A stretch of DNA of 64,000 nt from Sphingomonas montanisoli. GTDB lineage: Bacteria > Pseudomonadota > Alphaproteobacteria > Sphingomonadales > Sphingomonadaceae. The notes below the pieces were generated by a model. It saw only the letters and a program-made list of their open reading frames with translations, was not told the DNA's origin and did no database searches. Location: assembly GCF_008274695.1 (NCBI RefSeq), contig NZ_VTOU01000005.1, positions 1 to 64,000 of the forward strand, written 5' to 3'. A program made the position numbers and the translations under genes. Below, piece by piece: positions 1 to 7,717 of the stretch; position 1 is the stretch's first letter, and each line of letters begins with the position of its first letter.

Positions 1-675
1 GTCATCTGGCTGGGCACAAATGTCGGCGCCAGCGCCAACGCGATGATGGCCGATCTCGCCACGATGGTCTCGCTGGTGAAGAACGGGCGCTACCTGATCG
101 TCGCGGCGCTGAACTATTCGGATGCGAGCGGGCAGTCGGGCGGCGCCAACTGGTCGATCATCACCGACTTCAACAACCAGGCCGCCGCGCTTTACGGAAC
201 GAAATTCCTCAACCTGCGCGGCACGCTGGTAGCGTCAGGCATCCCCGGCAATGCGCGTGACGCGGCTGACGCGGCGCTCGACGTGCCGGTCAGCTCGACC
301 CGGTACTGGCTATATCAAGGCGCGCTCACTGCGGCGATGGACGCCACGCAGACGAATTGGAGCGCCTACCCCAATCCCGGTTCGGCTACGGTGATGATCG
401 GCACTGAAATCCTGACGCCGACGACGCGCAGCGGCGCGAACGTCACGCTGGGGGTCCGCGGCGCCAACGGCAGCACTCCGGCAGCGCATCCGCAGGGCGC
501 GCTGATCTGGACATGGGACACGATCCACCAGAGCGACCGGGGCGTGACAATCGCGGCCGAGGCGATCAAGGCGCGGCTTGATACGCTTTACGGGGCGTCT
601 TTGTCCTATGGCCTCGACTTGCCGACCTGGCCGGGGGCGGCGAACGACAACGGAGGCCGGTCGCTGGCGGCATAG
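1..675 (+). CDS. SGNH/GDSL-type hydrolase, 5' end missing (probable phage structural protein)
   Basis: The reading frame is open from base 1, so the gene starts outside the window; 224 residues are visible. Near the visible start the segment VIWLGTN resembles the block III strand (GxND-like) of SGNH hydrolases. Near the end DTIHQSDRG carries a D-x-x-H arrangement typical of block V, which holds the last two catalytic residues. The family removes acyl or acetyl groups from lipids or glycans. Small phage-like genes follow it, so I infer that it decorates a phage tail or baseplate protein, but the missing N-terminal part could hold other domains. The stop is followed by a strong hairpin. The hydrolase call is moderately sure and the phage assignment is inference. 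Confidence 0.6.
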   Translation, partial: VIWLGTNVGASANAMMADLATMVSLVKNGRYLIVAALNYSDASGQSGGANWSIITDFNNQAAALYGTKFLNLRGTLVASGIPGNARDAADAALDVPVSSTRYWLYQGALTAAMDATQTNWSAYPNPGSATVMIGTEILTPTTRSGANVTLGVRGANGSTPAAHPQGALIWTWDTIHQSDRGVTIAAEAIKARLDTLYGASLSYGLDLPTWPGAANDNGGRSLAA

Positions 676-688
676 CTGGGCGGCGATC

Positions 689-720
689 GGGGACGGCGCC
701 TCGTGTGAAGCGCCGTCCCC
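689..720 (+). terminator. Hairpin terminator after the SGNH hydrolase
   Basis: A perfect 11-bp inverted repeat (GGGGACGGCGC at 689-699 and GCGCCGTCCCC at 710-720) encloses a 10-base loop and lies 13 bases after the stop codon. The following sequence has only a short T-rich stretch, so termination efficiency is uncertain. It can also stop the convergent minus-strand operon that ends at 791. Confidence 0.7.
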
Positions 721-790
721 TTACCTTGCAGGCCCACCCTGCAAGGCGCGCCTGCCGTAGAGCGCGCCGCGCAGCGTGTCACGCTGTCAG

Positions 791-1033
791 CTAGGGCCGG
801 GTCCATTCCGCCGCGCGGGCCTTGGCGTCGGCGCGTGAACAGCCTTCTTTCATCGCGTCCACATAGGCGCCCGCCCCGCCGACATTAGGCGCATGATAGA
901 CGGGGACGAACTGGCCCTGATGCGTGCCCGGGATGCCGCGGTAGATGTATCCTGCGGCCCACCAGTCGCGCTTCCCAAGCGCTGGCTCGATCTTCCATTC
1001 CTGATCAGCCTCGGACTGGCTCACTATCGTCAT
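791..1033 (-). CDS. Small hypothetical phage protein
   Basis: This is an 80-residue soluble protein with no signal peptide or membrane segment and no family I recognise. It contains a Trp- and Tyr-rich centre (DWWAAGYIYRG). It is the last gene of a five-gene minus-strand operon, and its ATG overlaps the stop of the preceding gene by four bases (ATGA). That overlap indicates translational coupling and supports the start. The chain of short overlapping genes beside an SGNH tail-type protein is what phage early operons look like, so I infer a prophage gene. No function can be assigned. Confidence 0.65.
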   Translation of the reverse strand: MTIVSQSEADQEWKIEPALGKRDWWAAGYIYRGIPGTHQGQFVPVYHAPNVGGAGAYVDAMKEGCSRADAKARAAEWTRP

Positions 1034-1269
1034 TTCCTTCCACCGAGCCCGGGCAGTTGCAGCTTAATCCGATTTAGCGCGGCCGACATGTTCTGAGAAC
1101 GCCCTATCTCGTTGTCGGTGAGGCAGGATTCCCAGAAATAGCGAAGATCCGCTCCGGGTATGCCTGCGAAGCGAAGGACGCGCAGCGCCAGGCGCACATC
1201 GGCTCCGCGCTGCTTCCCTTGTTTGCATCGATCGACGGCCGCTTGCAGCACCGCGACCGCGTCATCCAT
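1030..1269 (-). CDS. Small hypothetical phage protein
   Basis: The protein has 79 residues. The frame is open further upstream to 1380, but I chose the ATG at 1269. It lies eight bases inside the end of the preceding gene, like the other junctions in this operon, while the upstream extension is Arg/Ser-rich shadow sequence. The product is charged and probably helical (MDDAVAVLQAAVDRCK at the start) and ends with a Leu/Gly-rich tail. No domain is recognised. It is coupled to the genes on both sides by overlaps, so it is probably co-translated with them. Confidence 0.6.
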   Translation of the reverse strand: MDDAVAVLQAAVDRCKQGKQRGADVRLALRVLRFAGIPGADLRYFWESCLTDNEIGRSQNMSAALNRIKLQLPGLGGRK

Positions 1270-1459
1270 GGCTGGATCTGACGACGTCGATGAAGGCTCG
1301 CGCATATTGGCGGAACGTGATTTCCCAGTGAGCGCCCGCCTTCTCAAAGGGCGCGTCGTCGCCGGTGCCCTTGGCCGCATACGCCCACATCTTCTCAGCG
1401 ATCTCGGCCGCCAGCCTGTCGAGGTCGTTTGTCGTGCATATGCGACAGCGGTCGTTCAT
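1262..1459 (-). CDS. Small hypothetical phage protein with Cys pair
   Basis: This 65-residue protein opens with MNDRCRICTTND, giving a C-x-x-C pair that might bind a metal or belong to a short zinc ribbon, although no second pair is present. The remainder looks helical, with a motif of type DLDRLAAEIAEKMW. The start ATG overlaps the preceding stop by four bases at 1456-1459 and the end overlaps the next gene by eight bases. I do not recognise a family. The operon context suggests a phage accessory or regulatory function, which is inference. Confidence 0.6.
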   Translation of the reverse strand: MNDRCRICTTNDLDRLAAEIAEKMWAYAAKGTGDDAPFEKAGAHWEITFRQYARAFIDVVRSSHG

Positions 1460-1719
1460 GGGGCATCCGGTGGCGCGAAGCCCGTAAAGGCTTCGATCGA
1501 TGTCGGCACCGCGAGATAATATTCGCGCCGGCTGGCGTCATAGGACGTCAGCTCCATCGCGATCGCATCCTCCATGGCGTGCTCCCATTTCTCTCGCCAT
1601 GGCGCGCGAGGCCGCCCAAAGACAGCCACGCGATACAGCGGCTGGCGCTTAGCCGGCTCGGGTGGCGGAGCGGGCTTTGCGAACCGACCGGTCGCTGGGT
1701 CGCGCGCGCTTAGTGGCAT
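1456..1719 (-). CDS. Small hypothetical phage protein
   Basis: The product is an 87-residue basic protein with a Pro-rich N-terminal stretch (ATGRFAKPAPPPEPAKRQ) followed by a more structured C-terminal half that includes WREKWEHAMEDAIAMEL. Such disordered Pro/Lys leaders are common in phage-encoded regulators, but no domain is identified. Its start lies ten bases inside the end of the upstream gene (1710-1719) and its stop overlaps the next gene by four bases, so it sits in the middle of the coupled five-gene operon. Function unknown. Confidence 0.6.
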   Translation of the reverse strand: MPLSARDPATGRFAKPAPPPEPAKRQPLYRVAVFGRPRAPWREKWEHAMEDAIAMELTSYDASRREYYLAVPTSIEAFTGFAPPDAP

Positions 1720-1931
1720 AGCCAGTCGTTCTCGGCATCGTCGAGCGCTTCGAAGGCGTCGCCTTCCGCTCGGATCGTCGACAGGAACTTGCGCACGTCG
1801 TCGACCGATCCCTGCCTGGGAAAGCCGCGAGCGTCCTTCATGCCCTTCGCCAGTGAGCCGATGAAACCACCCTTATTCTGCTGCTGCAGCAGCCACGATG
1901 CAAAGGGCTGGCGCTCGTGATTTCCGTCCAT
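1710..1931 (-). CDS. YozE SAM-like fold protein
   Basis: The 73-residue product resembles the YozE_SAM_like family. It has an aromatic N-terminal helix (FASWLLQQQ), a central segment with a turn like IGSLAKGMKDARGFPR, and an acidic C-terminal helix with a conserved Trp. Members are small helical-bundle proteins of unclear role found in Firmicutes and in phages. It is the first gene of the minus-strand operon. Its start is marked by a full Shine-Dalgarno sequence (AAGGAGG) seven bases before the ATG, so I expect the operon promoter in the 77-base gap to the divergent HIRAN gene. The family call rests on pattern similarity only. Confidence 0.65.
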   Translation of the reverse strand: MDGNHERQPFASWLLQQQNKGGFIGSLAKGMKDARGFPRQGSVDDVRKFLSTIRAEGDAFEALDDAENDWLCH

Positions 1932-2008
1932 TGTCGAATCCTCCTTGCCCGACTCGGGCCTGCCGCTTCATATCGTGTTCCGCTTTTGTTCTACAAGTGG
2001 AGCGGCCC

Positions 2009-2407
2009 ATGGGCTGGAACGACTTCAAGCTGCCAGTGGTGGGATGCCGCTATCAGAATGACGACGGCACCAGCCGCCAAGACGAGTTGCGCCGCTGCCA
2101 GCCGGGCGAGCCGATCGACCTCTTCCGCGAGCCTGACAACCCGCATGACGAGCGCGCCGTCGCCGTCGTCTCAGCGCGCGGCGTATGCGTCGGCTATATC
2201 TCGCGCAACTATAACGGCTGGATCGGATCGAAGATCGACCGCGGGTACGATGTCCGAGCGATCGTGGGGAAGGTGCGAGGGCTCAACTTCTCAGGTGCCG
2301 AGCTAGACGTCGTGCTCGTCATCAATATGGACGGCGACGAGCCTGAGCTAGCCGGAGCGGAGCATCGGGCGTGGGCCGAGCAGGTCGTTCGCAGCCTCGC
2401 CGCCTAA
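2009..2407 (+). CDS. HIRAN domain protein
   Basis: The protein has 132 residues. The HIRAN signature is visible: VVGCRYQNDDG, then LFREPDNPHDERAVAVV, then GVCVGYISR. The conserved EPxNPxDxxAV core and the following Gly-Tyr strand match the family. HIRAN domains bind 3' ends of single-stranded DNA in eukaryotic HLTF, while bacterial stand-alone versions are often phage-encoded and uncharacterised. I started at the ATG at 2009 because the family begins about ten residues before the VVG strand; the frame is open further upstream. It is divergent from the small phage operon. Part of its 5' region recurs, broken, at 3561-3641. Confidence 0.75.
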   Translation: MGWNDFKLPVVGCRYQNDDGTSRQDELRRCQPGEPIDLFREPDNPHDERAVAVVSARGVCVGYISRNYNGWIGSKIDRGYDVRAIVGKVRGLNFSGAELDVVLVINMDGDEPELAGAEHRAWAEQVVRSLAA

Positions 2408-2422
2408 TTATTCTGTGATACG

Positions 2423-2665
2423 TCACGACAGGCGAAATGTGACGGTGTCGCTGAATGGTATGACCGCCAAGACTTGGCCGCTGGTGTCAGAAATTTCGAT
2501 GCGGAAACTGAGATTGATCGCCCTGCCCTCCATTACGCTCTCTGCGATTATGCTACGCGCGCCCGCGATCGCGCTTACTTTAGCGGCATCTGCGTCAAGA
2601 AATATGCATCCCTCATCGTCAAAGGTATCTTTGTCATCGTAAAGGTTCAGGAAAAAGCGAGGCAT
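2423..2665 (-). CDS. DUF6894 family protein
   Basis: The 80-residue product matches the DUF6894 pattern as I know it from sphingomonads and rhizobia. It begins MPRFFLNLYDD, has an EGCIFLDADAAKVSAIAGAR segment, an ESVMEGR helix end, and closes with a strand pair containing VLAVIPFSDTVTF. The function of the family is unknown; members often occur in many copies per genome. I chose the ATG at 2665 because the family always begins MPR(Y/F)F; six more residues are open upstream. It converges on the HIRAN gene with only 15 bases between the stops. Confidence 0.75.
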   Translation of the reverse strand: MPRFFLNLYDDKDTFDDEGCIFLDADAAKVSAIAGARSIIAESVMEGRAINLSFRIEISDTSGQVLAVIPFSDTVTFRLS

Positions 2666-2759
2666 TCCAACTAAGCTTCTCACTCGGCGTTATTGTTCCT
2701 TCATATGAAACTAACCTGGATGGAACCTAATCCAGATTATAGGCGTCAAGCGAAACGAT

Positions 2760-3560
2760 ATGAAAAGGTCTCGACTTTCGGGAGACATGATGACTGGACC
2801 GCTGCATCGTTTTGCCCAGCGCCTGCGATTGCGGGTGCCACTTGGCGACGACGACATAAGCGCGATGGGTGTTCTACCTTTCGCGAGCCTCGTGGCGGGG
2901 CAAGGCACGACTATTTACGATCCGAACTCCAATGCAGATAGCTATCAGATCGTCGCACAGGGGCTCGCGGCGAACTTTCGCCAAGGCCGGTCTGGCCAGA
3001 GGCAACTGACTGCGTTGCGGATTGTCGGCGACACCGCCGAACCCGCCGCCACGGCTTTGGGGTGGAACCCGACAGGCTTGGTCGCTCTAAGCGACGTCAC
3101 CATTCTTCAAGTCCCCCTCGAAGCTGTCCGGACGTTGAGTCGCCAACGCCCACACATTGCCCAGGCGCTTTATTACGACTGCGCATTTGATGCGGCCAGC
3201 TTAGCGCGCCTGCTCGGCAATAGTCGCCGTATCCCAGCGATCGCCCGTGTCGCCCACCTCCTGTGTGAGCTTGCCGTGAGATACCGGGTGGCGGGACAGG
3301 CGTCGGAGAACCAGTTCGGGCTGCTGATGACGCAAAGCGACATCGGCGATGCCACCGGCTCCACCTCAGTCCACGTCAACCGAGTTATGCAAGCTTTGCG
3401 CATGAACGGACTCATCGATACGACAGGCAGGAGCGTGAGGATCCTCAATTGGACCGGCCTTTCTCATCTCGCTGAGTTTGATCCGACGCCCTTCGGCGTA
3501 AGCGACGAGCTTGGAGCGGCCGAGGGACTGGAACGGCTCCACGGTGCAAGTGCAGAGTGA
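2760..3560 (+). CDS. Crp/Fnr-family transcriptional regulator
   Basis: The 266-residue protein has the Crp/Fnr layout: an N-terminal effector-like beta domain over about residues 25-140, a dimerisation helix, then a C-terminal winged helix. The recognition region MTQSDIGDATGSTSVHVNRV is typical of the HTH_Crp domain, where the family shows LSxxDIAxxxGxTxExVSR. There are no N-terminal Cys clusters, so it is not an iron-sulfur FNR. Its ligand is unknown, and sphingomonads carry many such short-effector paralogues. The start could also be the ATG pair at 2787/2790, which has a GGGAG sequence just upstream. The gene lies between the two copies of the HIRAN segment. Confidence 0.8.
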   Translation: MKRSRLSGDMMTGPLHRFAQRLRLRVPLGDDDISAMGVLPFASLVAGQGTTIYDPNSNADSYQIVAQGLAANFRQGRSGQRQLTALRIVGDTAEPAATALGWNPTGLVALSDVTILQVPLEAVRTLSRQRPHIAQALYYDCAFDAASLARLLGNSRRIPAIARVAHLLCELAVRYRVAGQASENQFGLLMTQSDIGDATGSTSVHVNRVMQALRMNGLIDTTGRSVRILNWTGLSHLAEFDPTPFGVSDELGAAEGLERLHGASAE

Positions 3561-3641
3561 CGCTATCAGAATGACGACGGCACCAGTTGCAGGACGAGTT
3601 ATGTCGACGCCGTTGGGGGCGATCAGGGCAGCCTCTTCGAT
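3561..3641 (+). pseudogene. Decayed duplicate of the HIRAN gene 5' region
   Basis: Bases 3561-3586 are identical to 2048-2073 inside the HIRAN gene (26 bp). The similarity then continues in weaker form to about 3641, with one base lost near 3590 and one gained before the CTCTTCGA segment. The copy has no start codon of its own and is broken after about 25 codons, so it is a remnant. It begins directly after the stop codon of the Crp/Fnr gene. It makes the DUF6894 and Crp genes lie between direct repeats of the HIRAN sequence. Confidence 0.75.
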
Positions 3642-3775
3642 TTAAATGCAAGGTAAAGGCGGTGGGGGCATCGGCGGGGGCATCGATCCAACCGCCCCGC
3701 CATCCGATGCCCGCATTTCGGGGCAATTAGCTAGCCGTTCCGGTAGATGCCGGGCCCACCAGCCCAGCCATTCTA
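3642..3775. other. Intergenic stretch, prophage-side to kinase
   Basis: This stretch between the HIRAN remnant and the end of the histidine kinase gene holds no open frame that I can support. It includes a Gly-codon-rich GGGGGCATCGGCGGGGGCAT repeat-like patch. I see no attachment site or tRNA that would define the prophage end. Confidence 0.5.
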
Positions 3776-5596
3776 TCAACGGCTGCCGTTGCCCGCCTGG
3801 ATACCGGGTCTGCGCAACGGCAGGCTCAGATAGAAACGCTGCGAATCGATATCGAGCATACCGCCGCACGCAATCGCCAGATTGCGGACGAGGCGAAGCG
3901 CGAAGCCGAGCCCCAGCACCGGCGCCTCGGGCCAGTTGCCGTCGGGATTATAGCCCGGGTCCAGCAGCATCTTCTCGTTACGGCCGGCCAGTGCGCGGGG
4001 TCGCACGATCACCATCAGCAGCCGGTTCGCCTTACGCGGATCGCGCTGCAGATCGACCATCACCTTTTCCCCCGCCATCGCCATCGAAATGGTGGCGGCC
4101 AAGAGGCGCGACAGCATCCGCTCGACGGTCGCACTATCGGCGGCGACGGGCGGCAATTCGGGATCGATGCGGAAAGCGAGCTCACTCGCCCGTTCGGACG
4201 CGGCTTCTTCGAACTCACTATGCAGGCGCATCAGGATCGCGGCGGCATCGACCGAAGCGTCTTCGGACACGCCCTTGCCCTCGCGTGCCGCGGCGACGAG
4301 GCTCAGATCGTCGACGGCCGCGAGCAGTTTGCGGCCCTGATCGAGGATATCTTGCGCGCGCGCGCGATAGGAGGATGAGGCCGGTCCCTGGACCTGGTTT
4401 TCGATCATCTCCGAAAAGCCGATGATCGCATTCAGCGGCGTGCGCAGTTCGTGCGCGAGGTGGCGCAACGATTCGGCCGCAAGCGGATCGGCACCCTGCT
4501 GAACTTCGGTGGCGACCGCCTTTGCGATCTCGTCGGCGCGCGGCCTCCGCGCAGTACCGCGATAGCCGCAGAAGCGTCCGTCGCGCGTATCGAAGAACGG
4601 TACGGCGGAAATGCGCCACTCGCCAGCCGCCGCCCCGCCACCCGCAATCGTCAGGCGCGCATCGCGAAAGGGCGTGCGGCTGCGATAGGCGCCGGCGGCA
4701 TGACCGTCGACGCCATGATCGGTCTGGCGCGCGGCAACCGCGATCGTCTCACCGATCAATGGCTCGCGAGGCGCACCTTCGACCCAACAGATGACGCCGT
4801 CGATCCCCGTTTCGAAACGAAACGTGTCGATCCGCGCCTCATCTTCTTCCAGCTCCTCATCGAACAACCGCGACGCTTCGATCGGAGCCGACGGCGGCGA
4901 TGGCGTATTGCCCCCGGCGCGGGTGCGAAAGGATTCGATGCGCGACAGGAGTTCGCGAATCTGGTGCTCGCCCGCTTCCGACGCGCGACGAACCGTCGCT
5001 TCGGCCAAAGGGCGGGCGATCGGCTCATCGACAACCGGAACGACCACCGGATCGGCAACGAGCGGCGCGACGTCGATTTCGCTCGCCCCTTCCGGACCGG
5101 TGATTAACAGATCGCTCGACCCGAAGCCTTCCAGCGCCTGCGCGACGGCAGCGCTCAAATCGCGACGATTGCGCAACAGGGTGCGCACGCTGGGCGAAAG
5201 GCGCGGCAGCAAAGCAAGCCACTCATGCTCGTGAAGCACGACATTGCTCAGCATCGGCGCGGCAATGTGTGGCAGATCCTCGGCGAACATCAGCACCAGC
5301 TCGGCCGGCGTACGCCGTCCGGCCAGCCCGCGACCAGCGGCGAGACGCACGCTTGTCGGAACTTCGGGACGCACCGAGCGGAGGAAATTATAGGCATCGA
5401 GCGCGCGCGGGGCGTCGGCCAGTGGATCGTCGACATGATGCCCGCGGCCTTGGGCAAGGACATCGACGACCTGCCGCCACATCATCGCGCGTGTCTCCGC
5501 CGTCGGCAACGGCTGCGAAAGCAAAGTCGCGAGCATGTCGTCAAATCGCAACGAAGAATCTCCGGCCCCAATCGCGCGCTGGTCGAAAGCACGCAT
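3776..5596 (-). CDS. Sensor histidine kinase (cytoplasmic, PAS-like plus HisKA)
   Basis: The 606-residue protein carries a clear H box, HLAHELRTPLNAIIGFSEM, with the phospho-accepting His near residue 382. No transmembrane segment is obvious, so it should be a soluble sensor. Residues about 255-350 (GIDGVICWVEGAPREPL to FCGYRGTARR) look like a PAS-type sensory domain, preceded by a helical region and an acidic linker. The C-terminal ATPase part is degenerate: the usual N-box Asn is not evident in VERMLSRLLAATISMA, although LGLGFALRLVRNLA resembles a G2 box. Activity may therefore be weak or one-way. No response regulator lies next to it. The start at 5596 has no strong ribosome site, and an ATG 20 codons further in is an alternative. 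Confidence 0.82.
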   Translation of the reverse strand: MRAFDQRAIGAGDSSLRFDDMLATLLSQPLPTAETRAMMWRQVVDVLAQGRGHHVDDPLADAPRALDAYNFLRSVRPEVPTSVRLAAGRGLAGRRTPAELVLMFAEDLPHIAAPMLSNVVLHEHEWLALLPRLSPSVRTLLRNRRDLSAAVAQALEGFGSSDLLITGPEGASEIDVAPLVADPVVVPVVDEPIARPLAEATVRRASEAGEHQIRELLSRIESFRTRAGGNTPSPPSAPIEASRLFDEELEEDEARIDTFRFETGIDGVICWVEGAPREPLIGETIAVAARQTDHGVDGHAAGAYRSRTPFRDARLTIAGGGAAAGEWRISAVPFFDTRDGRFCGYRGTARRPRADEIAKAVATEVQQGADPLAAESLRHLAHELRTPLNAIIGFSEMIENQVQGPASSSYRARAQDILDQGRKLLAAVDDLSLVAAAREGKGVSEDASVDAAAILMRLHSEFEEAASERASELAFRIDPELPPVAADSATVERMLSRLLAATISMAMAGEKVMVDLQRDPRKANRLLMVIVRPRALAGRNEKMLLDPGYNPDGNWPEAPVLGLGFALRLVRNLAIACGGMLDIDSQRFYLSLPLRRPGIQAGNGSR

Positions 5597-5721
5597 GGCG
5601 CGATGATAGATGCAGCGGCGCGGCCGGAAAAGAGCCTAACGCACTTATTGGCAGCAGCATTTTGTTGCAGATCACCGAAACAATATTATAAATATCGCCT
5701 GTACAGCTTCAGGAATCGAAC

Positions 5722-6201
5722 ATGCCAAATGACGTCGCGCTAGACGCTATCGATCGCAACATCCTGCGCGATCTCCAGGATGATGGACGCATGACAAATG
5801 TGGAACTGGCGCGCCGCGCCGGATTGACTGCTCCGCCCTGCTTGCGCCGCGTTCGCGCACTCGAGGAAGCGGGCGTGATCGAGGGCTATCATGCCAAACT
5901 CAATTCGGGCGCGCTCGGTTACGGTATCACCGTGTTCGCGCTGGTTTCGCTGCGCAGCCAGGCCGAAGACGATCTGCGCCTGTTCGAACAGCATGTCGCC
6001 GAATTGGCCGAAGTCCGCGAGTGCCACATGCTCAACGGCGAGATCGACTTCATTTTGAAGATCGTCGCGCACGATCTGCAGGGCTTTCAGCAATTCCTGA
6101 CGTCGAAGCTGACGACCGCACCCAATGTCGCGAGCGTCAAGACGTCGCTTACGATCCGGACGTCGAAGGACGTGCCCGGCATCCCCGTCGACCCCGCCTG
6201 A
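5722..6201 (+). CDS. Lrp/AsnC family transcriptional regulator
   Basis: The 159-residue protein begins with the canonical DAIDRNILRDLQDDGRMTNV helix-turn-helix entrance, followed by ELARRAGLTAPPCLRRVRAL as the recognition helix. It continues into the RAM (AsnC ligand-binding) domain with the GYGITVFALVSL strand. Members are octameric regulators of amino-acid metabolism that respond to a small molecule. It is divergent from the histidine kinase across about 125 bases, so autoregulation from that gap is likely. A strong hairpin follows its stop. No metabolic gene adjoins it that would reveal the target. Confidence 0.93.
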   Translation: MPNDVALDAIDRNILRDLQDDGRMTNVELARRAGLTAPPCLRRVRALEEAGVIEGYHAKLNSGALGYGITVFALVSLRSQAEDDLRLFEQHVAELAEVRECHMLNGEIDFILKIVAHDLQGFQQFLTSKLTTAPNVASVKTSLTIRTSKDVPGIPVDPA

Positions 6202-6212
6202 TCCCAAAACGA

Positions 6213-6249
6213 CGAAGCGCCCCATTCCATATCGAAATGGGGCGCTTCG
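6213..6249. terminator. Bidirectional hairpin terminator
   Basis: A perfect 14-bp stem (CGAAGCGCCCCATT at 6213-6226, complementary to 6236-6249) with a 9-base loop sits between the convergent Lrp and TPR genes. On the plus strand it follows AAAAC and is followed by CTTTG; on the minus strand GTTTTG follows it, so it can serve both genes. Confidence 0.85.
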
Positions 6250-6279
6250 CTTTGCCCGCGGTCACGGGCTAGACGATGA

Positions 6280-7530
6280 TCAGCTCGCTGCCGGATGATC
6301 GGCGAGGACGGTCCAGTAGCGCGCGAGTACCTTCTGGGTACCGCCCTGCACCTTGGCGAGAGCAGCCTTGCCGCCTTCCTTGTCGCCTGCCTGGATCAGC
6401 GACGCACCAGCGCGCAGATTGACGAGGTCGGCATTGGCGCCCGCCTTCGCGCCGGCGAGCGCGTAGAGTTCCGCCGCCTGCTTATAATCGCCGAAGCCAT
6501 AAGAGAGATCGGCGTTGCTCAGAACGGACTGGTAGGTCGCCTTTGCACCCTGCGAAGCGGCGAGCGCGCCCTTCACGGCGGTACGGTCGGCTGCGACCTT
6601 GGGCTCGGAGATCGCCAGGATTTCGCGGGTGTTCTGGCTGGTGGTCGGATTCAGCTTGCCCGCTGCAATGCCTTCCTTGAGCACCGAAACGGCTTCGTTC
6701 GGGTACTTCAGGTAGACCGCGATCGCATAATCGGAATAGGCCGAGGCCGCCGCGAGCGGCATCGCGCCCGAGGCGCGCAGCAGCCGCAGCAGATCGAGAT
6801 CGGCATCGCCGCTCGGATTCGCGAGCTGGCGATAGATCATGAGCGAATCATGCCAGTTCTGCTTGACCGGGTAGGCCGTGAGCCATGCCGAGGTGATGTC
6901 CACGAACTGCGGAGCCGCCTTGGCGCGCGACGCCATGTCGGCACCACGGGCATACCAATCGGTCGGAACGGACTTTCCGGCGGCCGCTTGGGCGTTGATG
7001 ACCTTCTGAAGCGTCGCGACCGCTTCGGCGGTCTTGCCGCCGCGGAATTGGGCATCGGCCAGGCGCGCATAGACATCGTCCGCCACCGGACCCGATGCGA
7101 TCGCGTTGTTATAAGCCTGCTCGGCCTTCGCGTAGTTCTTCGCCTCATAGGCGCAATGGCCCTGCTGCGAAGCGAGCTTGGGCTTGCTCTCCGCGTCGGT
7201 CTTGCTGGTCGCCAGCATCTCGTCGACGCCCTGGCAGACCTTGGCATTGTTCTGCGAAACGATACCGATGTTGAGCTGAATCTGGCCGACGATGTACTTC
7301 TCGTCCTCCGTCGTCGCGGCGGCACGCGCTGCGTCGACGTGAGTCTGGGCCTTGGCGAAGTCGTTCGCCTTCATCGCTTCCTGCGCGGGCGCCAGTTCCT
7401 TGCGGACGGCATCGCCGAGCTTGATCGTGGGGGCGGCTTCCTTCTTTGCCGCAACGGCAGGGTTTACCGCCGAAAGCGCCGCAGCGCTGACGCCGAGCGC
7501 GATTGCAAGCGCGATCCGGGATTTCATCAT
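6280..7530 (-). CDS. Exported TPR-repeat protein
   Basis: The product has 416 residues. The first 28 form a signal peptide (MMKSRIALAIALGVSAAALS then AVNPAVAA), so it is periplasmic. The rest is Ala-rich and helical with tetratricopeptide-like units: NDFAKAQTHVDAARAAA, KNYAKAEQAYNNAI, GKTAEAVATLQKVI and GDYKQAAELYALAG all fit the repeat. Its partner is unknown; TPR proteins of this kind scaffold envelope assemblies or are general cell-wall-associated factors. A GAGGAGG ribosome site lies five bases before the first ATG. It is a single gene between a terminator and a divergent intergenic region. Similar proteins appear in sphingomonads as conserved hypotheticals. Confidence 0.8.
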   Translation of the reverse strand: MMKSRIALAIALGVSAAALSAVNPAVAAKKEAAPTIKLGDAVRKELAPAQEAMKANDFAKAQTHVDAARAAATTEDEKYIVGQIQLNIGIVSQNNAKVCQGVDEMLATSKTDAESKPKLASQQGHCAYEAKNYAKAEQAYNNAIASGPVADDVYARLADAQFRGGKTAEAVATLQKVINAQAAAGKSVPTDWYARGADMASRAKAAPQFVDITSAWLTAYPVKQNWHDSLMIYRQLANPSGDADLDLLRLLRASGAMPLAAASAYSDYAIAVYLKYPNEAVSVLKEGIAAGKLNPTTSQNTREILAISEPKVAADRTAVKGALAASQGAKATYQSVLSNADLSYGFGDYKQAAELYALAGAKAGANADLVNLRAGASLIQAGDKEGGKAALAKVQGGTQKVLARYWTVLADHPAAS

Positions 7531-7717
7531 TCAAGCCTCCTCATAGCGGCCAAGGGGCCGGCCGCTTCCAAGAACACGTGCGTGGACTAATGGCTCCCGC
7601 GGGCCGGCACAAGCGGCGGTATCGGCGCTTTGTTACGCCTGCTGCTAATGCTCGCTCGCTGAACGGAAGCTGATCGGCCCATTGCCCCTTCAAGCACGAA
7701 GCCGTAGCAATCGTTCC

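Noticed and set aside
3646-4425. A 259-codon plus-strand frame opposite the histidine kinase end
   Set aside because: It is an Arg/Pro/Ser-rich product opposite a clear kinase gene, so a shadow.
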